A DNA stretch of 25,127 nucleotides from SSC4 sp964443225 (GTDB lineage Bacteria > Chloroflexota > Anaerolineae > SSC4 > Amarolineaceae): positions 1-25,127 of the forward strand of contig CAYUCC010000075.1 of NCBI GenBank assembly GCA_964443225.1, read 5' to 3'. Position 1 is the first letter of the stretch. Every line of letters starts with the position of its first letter. The notes under the pieces were generated by a model. That model searched no databases and was not told where the DNA came from. It saw nothing but the letters and a program-made list of their open reading frames with translations. Positions 1 to 8,428 of the stretch are shown here, piece after piece. Made by a program: the position numbers and the translations under genes.

Positions 1-1194
1 GGCCACCCGGTGGTCTACGGCGAATGGCTGGGTGCCGGGCCGGACAAGCCCACGGTGCTGGTCTACGGGCATTACGACGTGGTGCCGGCCGAGCTGGCCG
101 ACGGCTGGAACAGTGATCCCTTCGAGCCGGTGGTCAAGGACGGCAAAATCTACGCCCGCGGCGCCACCGACGACAAAGGCCAGTTCTTCATCCACGTCAA
201 GGCGCTGGAGGCCTATCTCAAAACGAGCGGCACAGCCCCGGTCAACCTCAAGTTCCTGATCGAAGGCGAAGAGGAAGTCTCGTCGCCCAACCTGAAACCG
301 TTCATCGTGGAGCATCTGGAGATGCTGCGCGGTGACGTGGCGGTGATCAGCGACACCTCGATGCGCACCATTGAGGAGCCGGCCATCCTGCACAGCCTGC
401 GCGGCATGACCTACATCGAGTTCGAACTGTTCGGCCCGCGCGACGACCTGCACAGCGGTCTGTGGGGCGGCGCGGTGCACAACCCGGCGATGGCCCTGGC
501 GCAGATCCTCGCCAGGCTGTTCAACGACGACAATACCATCGCCGTGCCCGGATTCTACGATGACGTGGTTCCGCTGACCGAGGCCGAGCGGGCCATGATC
601 GCCAAGACCGACCTGACCGAAACGCAGTACAAAGCCTCCACGGGTGTACCCGCGGTCTGGGGCGACGCGGACTACAACATCCGCGAGCGTATCGCCGCGC
701 GGCCCACGTTGGACGTCAACGGCCTGTGGAGCGGCTGGTCGGGGCCCGGTCCCAAGACGATCGTGCCGTCCAAGGCGGGCTGCAAACTGAGCTGCCGGCT
801 GGTGGGCAACCAGGACCCGCACAAGATCTACGCCCAGCTCAAGGCCTACATCGAATCCCTGACCCCACCCACCGTCACCGTCGATGTGCGGCTGATCACC
901 ACCGGCAAACCGGCGCTCTTCCCCTTCGACAGCCCCGCCATGCAGGCGGCGGCACGCGCCTACGCAACCGGCTGGGGCGCCGAGCCAATCTTCACCCGCG
1001 GCGGTGGCAGCATCCCCGTGGTGGCCGACATCGCCGATTTGATGGGCATCCCGGTGGTGCTGATGGGCTTTGGCCTGGACGACGATGGCCTGCACTCGCC
1101 CAACGAGCGCTTCAGCATCGAGATGTTCCAGCGCGGCATCGAGACGACTATCGTTTACCTGGCAGAGCTGGCGAACCTACCACAAGGAGATTGA
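1..1194 (+). CDS. M20 family dipeptidase (5' partial)
   Basis: Zinc peptidase of the M20 (ArgE/DapE/CPG2) family, probably cleaving di- or small peptides in the cytoplasm. The reading frame is open from base 1, so the true start lies outside the window. Visible family motifs are GHYDVVP (first metal-ligand region), ARGATDDKGQ (bridging Asp), EGEEEVSSP (catalytic Glu and metal Glu) and the dimerisation-domain motif DLHSG. The C-terminal RGGGSIPVV and GLHSPNE segments supply the last metal ligand. It ends 2 bp before the aminopeptidase start, so the two are almost certainly cotranscribed, and an AbgT-type transporter follows. This points to uptake and hydrolysis of peptides or aminoacyl-glutamate-like conjugates. 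The substrate cannot be told from sequence. Confidence 0.93.
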   Translation, partial: GHPVVYGEWLGAGPDKPTVLVYGHYDVVPAELADGWNSDPFEPVVKDGKIYARGATDDKGQFFIHVKALEAYLKTSGTAPVNLKFLIEGEEEVSSPNLKPFIVEHLEMLRGDVAVISDTSMRTIEEPAILHSLRGMTYIEFELFGPRDDLHSGLWGGAVHNPAMALAQILARLFNDDNTIAVPGFYDDVVPLTEAERAMIAKTDLTETQYKASTGVPAVWGDADYNIRERIAARPTLDVNGLWSGWSGPGPKTIVPSKAGCKLSCRLVGNQDPHKIYAQLKAYIESLTPPTVTVDVRLITTGKPALFPFDSPAMQAAARAYATGWGAEPIFTRGGGSIPVVADIADLMGIPVVLMGFGLDDDGLHSPNERFSIEMFQRGIETTIVYLAELANLPQGD

Positions 1195-1196
1195 CC

Positions 1197-2666
1197 ATGG
1201 AGATCATAGTACGAACGGGCGACGTCCTGCAGGAGCCGGCCGATCTGGCCGTGCTCGTCACCTTCGAGGACATGCCGCTGCCAGATCAGGTTGTGGGTCT
1301 GCTGGAGCCTGGCGACTATCGTGGCCGTGCCAAACAGACCGTGCTGCTCTACCCGCGTGGGGTCGTAGGTCCGCGACGTTTGCTGCTGGTGGGGGTGGGC
1401 AAATGGGACACCGTCACCGCTGACAGTTTCCGGCAGGCCAGTGCCAGCGCCGTGCAGGAGGCGCGCAAACTGCAGATGACCGACGTATCGCTGGGTGTCT
1501 TCGGCAGCTCACCCATTGCACCGGAGTTGAAGGCGCAGGCGTTTGCCGAGGGGATCGAGCTGGGTGCCTACCGCTACTGGAAGTACCGGACCGGGCTCAC
1601 CACCGAGCAGATCTTCGAAGTCGAACGGGCGACGGTGTACACCAGCGCACCCAACGAGGTGGCAGTCCGCCGCGGCATTACCACCGGGCAAATCACCGGT
1701 CGCGCCGCCACCTTTGCGCGTGACCTGGTCAACAGCCCGGGTCATGCCATGACGCCGGCGCGGATGGGCGAGGAAGCGCTGGCACTGGGTGAGCGTTTGG
1801 GTCTCCGGGTGACCGTGCTGGACAAACCACAGCTCGAGGCGCAGGGCTTCGGCGGCATCCTGGCGGTTGGCAAAGGCTCGGCCAACGATCCACGTTTCAT
1901 CATCATGGAACATGGCGAAGCCGCTGAAGGCGAACCGACCCTCTGCCTGGTGGGTAAAGGATTGACCTTCGATTCGGGCGGGCTGTCAATCAAACCGGCC
2001 GAAGCCATGGACACCATGAAATCGGACATGGGTGGTGCCGCCGCGGTGTACGGCGCGATGCAGGCCATCGCCGAGCTGCGGCTGCCGCTGCACGTTGTGG
2101 GGCTCGTTTCGGCCGCCGAAAACATGCCGAGCAGCACGGCCTATCGCCCCGGCGACATCGTGACCACCCTGAGCGGCAAAACCATCGAGGTGCTCAACAC
2201 CGACGCCGAGGGGCGCATCATCCTCTCCGATGCCCTGTTCTACGCCCAGCGCTACAACCCGGCCGCCATCGTCGAGCTCTCCACCTTGACGGGCGCCATC
2301 GTCATTGCCCTGGGTGCGCACGCCACCGGCATGATGGCAACTGACCAGGCGCTGGCGGACAAGATCAGCCAGGCCGGGGAGATCACGGCGGAGCGCGTGT
2401 GGCCGCTGCCGCTGTGGGACGAGTACCGCGAGATGATCAAAAGCGAAATCGCCGATCTGAAAAACATCGGCGGGCGCCCGGCGGGTTCGATTACGGCGGG
2501 TGCGTTCCTGGCGGCGTTCGTCGGCGACTATCCCTTCGTGCACCTGGACATTGCGGGTACAGCCTGGATCGACAAACCCTCGAAAACCTACCATACGCAC
2601 GGCGGCAGTGGTGTCGGTGTGCGTTTGCTCGTGGAGTTTCTCAAAGGATATGCATCGTCGGGCTAA
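1197..2666 (+). CDS. pepA: leucyl aminopeptidase (M17)
   Basis: Cytosolic M17 metallo-aminopeptidase, 489 residues, the normal length for the family; it removes N-terminal residues from peptides using two metal ions. The N-terminal macro-like domain is divergent. The catalytic domain has VGKGLTFDSGG near residue 252 (metal-binding Lys and Asp), SDMGGAAAV and the family signature NTDAEGR near residues 334-340. The open frame extends far upstream inside the M20 gene. I chose ATG 1197 because the protein then begins with a typical M17 N-terminus and because an AAGGAG Shine-Dalgarno sequence lies in the last codons of the upstream gene. The 2-bp gap suggests translational coupling with the dipeptidase. 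Confidence 0.93.
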   Translation: MEIIVRTGDVLQEPADLAVLVTFEDMPLPDQVVGLLEPGDYRGRAKQTVLLYPRGVVGPRRLLLVGVGKWDTVTADSFRQASASAVQEARKLQMTDVSLGVFGSSPIAPELKAQAFAEGIELGAYRYWKYRTGLTTEQIFEVERATVYTSAPNEVAVRRGITTGQITGRAATFARDLVNSPGHAMTPARMGEEALALGERLGLRVTVLDKPQLEAQGFGGILAVGKGSANDPRFIIMEHGEAAEGEPTLCLVGKGLTFDSGGLSIKPAEAMDTMKSDMGGAAAVYGAMQAIAELRLPLHVVGLVSAAENMPSSTAYRPGDIVTTLSGKTIEVLNTDAEGRIILSDALFYAQRYNPAAIVELSTLTGAIVIALGAHATGMMATDQALADKISQAGEITAERVWPLPLWDEYREMIKSEIADLKNIGGRPAGSITAGAFLAAFVGDYPFVHLDIAGTAWIDKPSKTYHTHGGSGVGVRLLVEFLKGYASSG

Positions 2667-2681
2667 CATAGGGAGGCAGAG

Positions 2682-4337
2682 ATGAGCGCAAAGAACGCGC
2701 AGGCAGCCATCGAGCGGAAATCGTTCATGGACAGGCTGCTGGACACCGTCGAGCGAATCGGCAACAAAGTACCGCATCCAGTACTCATGTTTTCGTACCT
2801 CATCCTCGGCGTCATCGTGCTATCAGCCGTTTTGTCGTTGCTGGGCGTCAGTGTCACCGAGCAGATCGCCGTACCCGTGCCGGTCGAGGCAACGCCCGAT
2901 TTTTATGAGGACGTCAGCGAATACACGCTGTCGGGCATCGGCACCCAGGATGTCGACTACGTGATCAAGGAACAGACCATCGCCATCAAGAGCCTGTTGA
3001 GTATCGATGGCATCCGCTTCCTGTTTACCTCCTTCGTACCGAACTTCCAGGGCTTCGGTGCGCTGGCCGTCACGCTTATTGCCATGATGGGCGCGGGCGC
3101 GGCCGAAGTCGCCGGGCTGATGGCCGCCCTGATCCGCAAGCTGGTCAAGGTCGCCCCACGGGCGCTGATCGCCTACCTCATCGTCTTTATCGGGGTGCTG
3201 GCGAGCGTCGCTTCGGATGCGGGCTACCTGATCCTGATTCCACTGGGCGCAGCGGCCTTCCTGGCCGTGGGGCGGCACCCGATCGCCGGTCTGGCCGCCG
3301 GCTTCGGCGGTGTCGCCGCCGCCTTCATGGCCAACCTGATCCCGACGCCCACGGATGCCATGCTGTTCGAGATCACCAATGAATCCATCGCCCTGGTCGG
3401 CGGTGCGCCGATCTCCATCACGGCCGATTATTTCTTCCAGGCCACCTCGGCCTTGCTGTTGACCGTGGTCATCGGCTTCGTCGTCGTGCGCATCATCGAG
3501 CCGCGCCTGGGCAAATATGACCCATCGCAGGCAGGCGACCCCGACCAGGCTGCCGCGGCCGACGAAATCGATCCGGCACTCGAAGCGCGCGGCCTGCGGC
3601 GCGCCGGGCTGGCCTTCCTGGTGGTGCTGGGTGTCGTCCTGCTTGCGACCCTGCCGCCGGGCGCACCGCTGCGTGATCCCGATACGGGCGCCATCATCGG
3701 CCAGACGCCCTTCATGGGCAGCCTGCTGTTCATCGTGATGCTGTGCTTCTTCATCCCCGGCATCGCCTATGGCTCAGCGGTCGGCAAGTATAAGGGGCCC
3801 AACGACGTCATCGCCGCGGTGGTCAAGACCTTCGCCGGCCTGGGCGGCCTGATTTTCATGCTGCTCATGATCAGCCAGTTCATCGCCTACTTCAACTACT
3901 CCAACCTGCCGAGTCTCATCGCCACCGCCCTGGCCGAGTGGCTGGGACAGGCCGGCATTCCGGCGATTCCGCTGCTGGTCGGTTTCGTCCTGGTGATCGT
4001 GGTGCTCGACTTCATCATACCAGGCTCGCTGGCCAAGTGGGCGATCTTTGCACCGATCTTCGTGCCGCTCTTCATCCGCCTGGGCGTGCCGGCGCAGACC
4101 GTGTTCGCCGCCTACCGCGTCGGCGACTCGCCGATCAACACCCTCACGCCGTTGATGGTCTACTTCCCGGTGATCGTCGCCTTTGCGCAGCGTTACCAGA
4201 AGAGCTCGGGCGTCGGGTCGCTGGTGGCACTGATGCTGCCCCTGGCGGGTGTCGTGTTGATCGCCTGGCTGGTCTTTCTCATTCTGTGGTTCGTATTGGG
4301 CATCCCGCTTGGGCCGGGATATCCAGTGCGGCTCTAG
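2682..4337 (+). CDS. AbgT family transporter
   Basis: Integral membrane protein of the AbgT (p-aminobenzoyl-glutamate transporter; also YdaH/MtrF) family, 551 residues. A short cytoplasmic N-terminus precedes a first membrane segment that begins with the typical HPVLMF motif. Many hydrophobic helices follow, with the conserved region around SDAGYLILIPLGA (about residues 178-190) and the family motif GDSPINTLTPLMVYFP near residue 480. A loop at about residues 55-105 looks extracytoplasmic. GGGAGG lies 5 bp before ATG 2682. It follows the M17 gene by 15 bp in a peptidase operon. In E. coli AbgT works with the M20 proteins AbgA and AbgB, so this could import peptide-like acylated amino acids. 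Some homologues export sulfonamides, so the direction and substrate remain open. Confidence 0.9.
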   Translation: MSAKNAQAAIERKSFMDRLLDTVERIGNKVPHPVLMFSYLILGVIVLSAVLSLLGVSVTEQIAVPVPVEATPDFYEDVSEYTLSGIGTQDVDYVIKEQTIAIKSLLSIDGIRFLFTSFVPNFQGFGALAVTLIAMMGAGAAEVAGLMAALIRKLVKVAPRALIAYLIVFIGVLASVASDAGYLILIPLGAAAFLAVGRHPIAGLAAGFGGVAAAFMANLIPTPTDAMLFEITNESIALVGGAPISITADYFFQATSALLLTVVIGFVVVRIIEPRLGKYDPSQAGDPDQAAAADEIDPALEARGLRRAGLAFLVVLGVVLLATLPPGAPLRDPDTGAIIGQTPFMGSLLFIVMLCFFIPGIAYGSAVGKYKGPNDVIAAVVKTFAGLGGLIFMLLMISQFIAYFNYSNLPSLIATALAEWLGQAGIPAIPLLVGFVLVIVVLDFIIPGSLAKWAIFAPIFVPLFIRLGVPAQTVFAAYRVGDSPINTLTPLMVYFPVIVAFAQRYQKSSGVGSLVALMLPLAGVVLIAWLVFLILWFVLGIPLGPGYPVRL

Positions 4338-4341
4338 CCGA

Positions 4342-4989
4342 ATGACATCGTTGGCTTTCGAGCTCCCGCCGCTCTTCGACTACTTCGCCACCTTCCTGTG
4401 GGCGTTGAGCGGCGCGATCGTGGGCATGCACAAGCGCTATGACATGGCGGGGGTCGTCGTCATCGCGCTTTTGGCGGCGACGGGCGGTAGCACGCTGCGC
4501 GACGGGCTGTTCCTGAATCAACTGCCGCCTGTGCTGACCGACGTGTGGTACGTGCCGTTAATCCTGCTCGCCGCGCTTGTCGTGCAGTTCTTCCGGCAGC
4601 GGATCGCCGGCATGCGGCTGATCGACAACCTGATCAACCTGATCGATGCGATTGGTGTGCCCGCCTTTGCCGTCGTTGGGATGCAGCTCTCCCTGGCCGC
4701 AAGGATTCCCATACCCGGCGTGGTGCTGATCGGCATGGTCAATGGTTTCGGCGGCGGCATCCTGCGCGACCTGATGGTCGGCGATACGCCGGCCGTCCTC
4801 AAGCCGGGCAAGTTTTACCTGTCGGCTGCGTTCGTCGCGTGCATCCTGTTCGTGGTGCTGGAGGTCTACCTGCACGTAAGTCCGACCATCGCAGCCTGGA
4901 TTGTTATTGGCCTGTTCTTTGCCATCCGGGTGCTGGCGATACGCTATGACTGGCGGACACAGGCGGTGCTGCCGGACGCCGAAGCGTGA
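4342..4989 (+). CDS. TRIC/UPF0126 family membrane protein
   Basis: Small polytopic membrane protein of 215 residues, the usual size for the UPF0126 (YadS/YicG, 'glycine transporter' domain) family, related to trimeric intracellular cation channels. It has two homologous halves of about three helices each. The glycine-rich signature occurs twice: ATGGSTLRD in the first half and NGFGGGILRDLMVGD in the second. I chose ATG 4342, which starts 4 bp after the AbgT stop. An upstream in-frame GTG at 4309 would overlap AbgT and add residues not typical of the family. There is no clear Shine-Dalgarno sequence, so reinitiation after AbgT is likely. Family members have been reported as cation channels or glycine transporters; the function here is not determined. 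Confidence 0.87.
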   Translation: MTSLAFELPPLFDYFATFLWALSGAIVGMHKRYDMAGVVVIALLAATGGSTLRDGLFLNQLPPVLTDVWYVPLILLAALVVQFFRQRIAGMRLIDNLINLIDAIGVPAFAVVGMQLSLAARIPIPGVVLIGMVNGFGGGILRDLMVGDTPAVLKPGKFYLSAAFVACILFVVLEVYLHVSPTIAAWIVIGLFFAIRVLAIRYDWRTQAVLPDAEA

Positions 4990-5381
4990 TGAACGAGTTC
5001 GTAGCGGTCGTGGGGATCGCGGCGCTCGCGGCAGGCCTGACCTATCTTGGCGTGCTGGCGGCGGAACGGTTCGACGTTCCCCATCGTTTGGTGAGCGGCG
5101 CGCTGCAATTCGCCGCCGGCATCATCACGGCGCTGGTGGCAGTCACCCTGATGCCGCCGGCGATGCAGAACGGGCCGTACACGCTGAACCTGCTGGCGTT
5201 CTTCGTCGGCGGCGTGCTCTAAGGGCTTGTAAAAGAATAACTTCCTGCAAAATGGCTGGAATTCGCCGCAAATCACGGTAAGTTATTCTTTTACAAACTG
5301 TTCGTCGATGGCGTGGTCGTCGGCATCGGGACGACCCTGGACCTGTTGACCGGGCTGGTCATGTCGCTGGCGCTGAAGTAG
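4989..5381 (+). pseudogene. ZIP-type metal transporter, disrupted by MITE-like insertion
   Basis: The first part (4989-5219) overlaps the previous stop by one base (TGATG) and encodes about 77 residues with three hydrophobic helices, including ERFDVPHRLVSGALQFAAGI, resembling the N-terminal half of bacterial ZIP zinc/iron permeases. It then meets a TAA at 5220-5222 at the edge of a palindromic insertion. In the same frame, just past the insertion (from 5298), comes LFVDGVVVGIGTTLDLLTG, which looks like ZIP helix 4, and then a stop at 5379. Helices beyond this are absent, and a loop before helix 4 may also be lost. It is therefore a broken, truncated transporter gene. The ZIP assignment rests on motif memory and not on a search. 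Confidence 0.7.
5219..5299. mobile_element. MITE-like palindromic insertion in ZIP gene
   Basis: An ~80-bp element with perfect 17-bp terminal inverted repeats: TTGTAAAAGAATAACTT at 5227-5243 and its reverse complement at 5280-5296. The centre has no coding capacity. A CT dinucleotide on each side (5217-5218 and 5298-5299) could be a short target duplication. Removing 5219-5299 joins GTGCT to GTTC and gives an uninterrupted GVLFVDG reading, and the net 81 bp preserves frame. The left end extends outward as TCTAAGGGC, which is shared with the lone end at 10123-10150. No transposase of this type is in the window, so mobilisation would have to be in trans. Confidence 0.7.
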
Positions 5382-5390
5382 CGCCGATGG

Positions 5391-5414
5391 ACTGCAAGGT
5401 TCTCAGCTTGCAGT
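5391..5414. repeat. Short hairpin before META gene
   Basis: Perfect 8-bp inverted repeat ACTGCAAG / CTTGCAGT with an 8-nt loop, lying between the ZIP remnant and the META-domain gene. No T-run follows, so it is not a classical terminator. It may be another small palindromic scar or a processing site. Confidence 0.45.
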
Positions 5415-5439
5415 AACGTGTCAGAAAGGAACACCTGAA

Positions 5440-7335
5440 ATGAAGAAACTGACTCTCTTCTCGATCCTGATCCTGCTGGTGCTGTTGGCTGTCGTATGGG
5501 CGCCGCGTGCGCTGCTGCCCCTCGATCCGCCCTCGACGGATCGAGCCGAGGCTGCGGCCCTTGATACCGCCACGCCTGCGAACCAGGCGATCGCGACGCC
5601 CCTGCCCGAGCTTCTGACCCCGACCCCTGCCGGGCCTAGCCTGGGCGAGACGTCATGGATCATGAGCTCGCTCAACGGCGAGCTGCCCGTCACGGATACG
5701 ACCGTCACCCTTCAGCTTGGGGCCGACGGCTCGGCGAGCGGTTCGGATGGCTGCAATCGCTACTGGACGACCTTCGAGCAGGACGACCAGAACCTGACCT
5801 TCCACCAGCCGATGGCCGGTTCGATGAGGGCGTGCGAGAAGCCGGTGATGGCCCAGGCCAGCGAGTACCAGGAGACGCTCGCCACGGTCACCAGCTTTGT
5901 GAGGAGCGCCCGCCAACTGGTGCTGTTCGCGGGCGACGACATCGTGCTGACCTACGTCTCCGGTGTCCAGGGGCTGGAAGGCACGTCCTGGGACGTGGTC
6001 AACTACAACAACGGCCGGGAGGCGGTCGTCGGCGTGCTCGAAGGGACGGAGATCACGCTGAACTTCGACGAGACGGACCTGAACGGGAACGCCGGGTGCA
6101 ACAATTACTTCGCCGGCTACGCTGTAAAAGGGAAGCATATCATCGTCGACCCGCCGGGCGCGACGATGATGTTCTGCGAGGCGCCGGAAGGCGTCATGGG
6201 GCAGGAGGCCGCCTATCTCGCGGCCCTGGAGAGCGCCGCCACCTTCCGCATCGAGGGGGACCAACTCTGGCTGCGGACGGCGGAAGACGCCATCGCGGTG
6301 ATTGCGGTCAAGAAAGAGATCGTGGACCTGCCCGCCCCCGAGCCCAGGACGCCTACGGGCACGGTCAGCGGAGCCAATGTGCTGAACATCCGCTCCGGGC
6401 CTGGGACCAACTTCCCGGTGATCGGGGCGGCCCGCAACGGCGATTCCGGCACGATTGTCGGCCGGAGCCAGGATGGCCGCTGGTGGGTGGTCGACGCGCC
6501 GTCCCTGCGGGGTGGCGTAGGCTGGGTGTCGGCCGACTTCGTGGCCGCGACCGATGCGGACGACGTGCCGGTAGTTCCATCGCCGCCTCCGCCTCCGCCT
6601 CCGCCGACCCGCGTGCCGCCGCCGACAGCAAGGCCGCCTACCGCGACCCCCGTCCGGCCGACCCCAGTGCCACCGCCCGGGGCGAAGATCAGCTTCGGGG
6701 CCGATCGGACGCAGATCAACAGGGGCGAGTGCGCCACCCTGAATTGGGACGTCCACAACGTGCGCGGGGTGTGGGTCTATCCGCAAGGTTCGGACTTCAA
6801 CGCATTCCCCCGGACGGGTCAGGGTAACGAGCGGGTGTGTCCCGCAGCAACCACAACTTACGAGATGCGGGTGAAGCTCAACGACGGCTCGACGCAGTTC
6901 CGCCAGGTGACGATCAACGTGACGCAGCCCATTGCGCCACCCCAGCCCCCGCCGGTTGCGCCGCCCCCGCCGGCTGTGGACCCGCTGGCCGGGACGCGCT
7001 GGACCGTGGTGAACTTCAACAACGGCATGGGCGCGGTGACGGGGCTCATTGCGGACACCTCAATCACGCTGGCGTTTGGTGCGTCGGGCGGGGTGTCGGG
7101 CAACGCGGGGTGCAACACCTACGGTGCGGACTACCGGGTCAACGGCAGCTCGCTCAACGTCGACCAACCGAACTCTACCATGCAGTTCTGCGAGACGCCA
7201 GAGGGTGTGATGCAGCAGGAACAGCAGTACCTGGCTGCATTGAACTCTGCTGCGATGTTCAACCTCTCCGGCGACCAACTGCAGATCCGATCGGGGTCGG
7301 ATGCACTGGCGGTGGTGGCCACGCGGGCGCGTTGA
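5440..7335 (+). CDS. Secreted triple-META / SH3b protein
   Basis: A 631-residue exported or membrane-anchored protein. Residues 1-27 form a hydrophobic signal or anchor without a lipobox Cys. A Thr/Pro-rich spacer is followed by three META (HslJ-like) domains at about 68-173, 178-291 and 514-629; the last two share nearly the same GNAGCN and FCE(A/T)PEGVM blocks with paired Cys. A bacterial SH3 domain (about 305-370, NVLNIRSGPGTNFPVIG) and, after a proline-rich linker (about 376-413), an Ig-like module (about 414-495) lie between META2 and META3. AAAGGA lies about 9 bp before ATG 5440. META domains are known from stress/heat-shock lipoproteins such as HslJ, and SH3b often binds cell wall; a cell-envelope role is inferred. 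It appears intact although its neighbours are decayed. Confidence 0.85.
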   Translation: MKKLTLFSILILLVLLAVVWAPRALLPLDPPSTDRAEAAALDTATPANQAIATPLPELLTPTPAGPSLGETSWIMSSLNGELPVTDTTVTLQLGADGSASGSDGCNRYWTTFEQDDQNLTFHQPMAGSMRACEKPVMAQASEYQETLATVTSFVRSARQLVLFAGDDIVLTYVSGVQGLEGTSWDVVNYNNGREAVVGVLEGTEITLNFDETDLNGNAGCNNYFAGYAVKGKHIIVDPPGATMMFCEAPEGVMGQEAAYLAALESAATFRIEGDQLWLRTAEDAIAVIAVKKEIVDLPAPEPRTPTGTVSGANVLNIRSGPGTNFPVIGAARNGDSGTIVGRSQDGRWWVVDAPSLRGGVGWVSADFVAATDADDVPVVPSPPPPPPPPTRVPPPTARPPTATPVRPTPVPPPGAKISFGADRTQINRGECATLNWDVHNVRGVWVYPQGSDFNAFPRTGQGNERVCPAATTTYEMRVKLNDGSTQFRQVTINVTQPIAPPQPPPVAPPPPAVDPLAGTRWTVVNFNNGMGAVTGLIADTSITLAFGASGGVSGNAGCNTYGADYRVNGSSLNVDQPNSTMQFCETPEGVMQQEQQYLAALNSAAMFNLSGDQLQIRSGSDALAVVATRAR

Positions 7336-7357
7336 CGCGGGCGCGTCCAGGTCAGTC

Positions 7358-7408
7358 GGACCTGCCAGATCCTGCGCCGGCGGTACTGGCAAGGGACCTG
7401 GCAGGTCC
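7358..7408 (+). terminator. Palindromic repeat / possible terminator after META gene
   Basis: GGACCTGCCAGATCC at 7358-7372 and GGACCTGGCAGGTCC at 7394-7408 are inverted copies with one mismatch, separated by 21 nt; the second copy is itself almost self-palindromic. The downstream sequence TTAATCTTTTC is moderately T-rich. The hairpin sits 22 bp after the META stop and could end its transcript. It may also be a dispersed palindromic repeat, since its GC-rich arms go beyond what a simple terminator needs. Confidence 0.5.
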
Positions 7409-7430
7409 TTAATCTTTTCGGAGAACGCCG

Positions 7431-8228
7431 ATGTGCTGCATTCGTCTCGCGAGGGTCCTTGTCGCCTTCACTCTCTTCGCGGCCGCGCTTTCTGCCTGCG
7501 TGCCGCTCCCGCCGGCCGCACCTCCTCCGGCGACCCGTATGACAGCCGTACCGGCCGAAGGGATTGCGCCGGCTTCCCCCAAGGCGGTCGAGTACAACCT
7601 GGGCGAGACGACCATCACACAGGCGCGCTTCCCGGAGGACAGCCGGTTTCGCAATATGCCGGTGCGGCTGAACGGCGTCATCGCCGCGCCCAGCGAGGGC
7701 GACGGCCCCTTCCCCGTGGTCATGATCATCCACGGCGCCCACCCCGGCTGTCCGGAGGTGGAGCATGGCGTCGACCGCTGGCCGTGCGACCCGGAGGTGG
7801 AACAGCGCAACTACAGCGGCTTCGCCTACCTGGTGGAGGCGCTGGCCGAGCAGGGTTACGTGGTCTTGGCGCCCAACTTCAACGCCGAGCACACCTTTGG
7901 CTTCGGCGAGCTCGTTCCTGACGAGCGGCTGACGCAGGTGTTCGACTTGCACCTGCAAGCGCTGGCTGAGGCCGCGGCCGGCGGCGCGAACGGCTTTGGC
8001 GTTGATCTGGCCGGCCGCGCCGACCTGGACCGGCTGGCGCTGTTTGGGCACTCGCGCGGCGGCGGGTCGGCGGTCGGCCTGGCCAACAACCCCGAATTGA
8101 TGGCTGCCAGTCGGGGTTACGGCCCGGCGGCGGGCGTTCTCTTGATTGCCGGAGCCACAGCAGCCCTCGATCCCTGGAGCAGCGTCAGCGCGTCGCGGTA
8201 CAAACCCGGCCCGACGAGCCAGCCCTGA
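7431..8228 (+). pseudogene. alpha/beta hydrolase lipoprotein, N-terminal part of broken gene
   Basis: Encodes 265 residues starting at ATG 7431 with GGAG 7 bp upstream. A lipoprotein signal ends in the lipobox LSAC (Cys23). An alpha/beta-hydrolase core follows: VVMIIHGAHPGC (oxyanion region) and the nucleophile elbow GHSRGG near residue 206, with strand DRLALFGHSRGG before it. The sequence loses resemblance to a hydrolase near residue 245 and stops at 8228, before any catalytic Asp or His would be expected. A second piece (8231-8428) in another frame looks like the C-terminal end of the same protein. The catalytic Ser is thus present but the triad cannot be complete. The substrate is unknown; secreted esterase or dienelactone-hydrolase-like enzymes are closest in style. 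Confidence 0.72.
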
Positions 8229-8230
8229 TC

Positions 8231-8428
8231 TTCCCACCCGGCGAGATGCAGGGGGTTTCGGCCACAGAGACCGGCTTCTTCACCGGTATCGCGCCGCTGA
8301 CCACCATCCGGCTGCCGCTGAGCGCACTCAGCGGTGTCGATCTGGCCAATATTAGCGAGGTCGCGCTGCTGGGCGACCAGACGTCCAGCGGCTCGCTCTT
8401 CGTAGGAGACCTTGAATGGATGCGGTAA
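8231..8428 (+). pseudogene. C-terminal fragment of the hydrolase gene
   Basis: Open from well upstream of 8231 in frame 2 to TAA 8426-8428. The readable part (FPPGEMQGVSATETGFFTG, then LPLSALSGVDLANISEVALL and FVGDLEWMR) has the look of a beta-sandwich tail found at the C-terminus of large secreted hydrolases. It lies immediately after the hydrolase N-terminal part but in a different frame, so I interpret it as the other end of one gene that lost a few hundred codons. An independent small protein starting at ATG 8246 is possible but lacks a ribosome-binding site. Confidence 0.5.

Noticed and set aside
5653..6786. 377-codon minus-strand frame
   Set aside because: Antisense to the META/SH3 gene, Arg/His-rich and without recognisable motifs.
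7358..7408. tRNA-like or attachment site
   Set aside because: No cloverleaf can be drawn and no integrase is nearby; simple inverted repeats explain the sequence.
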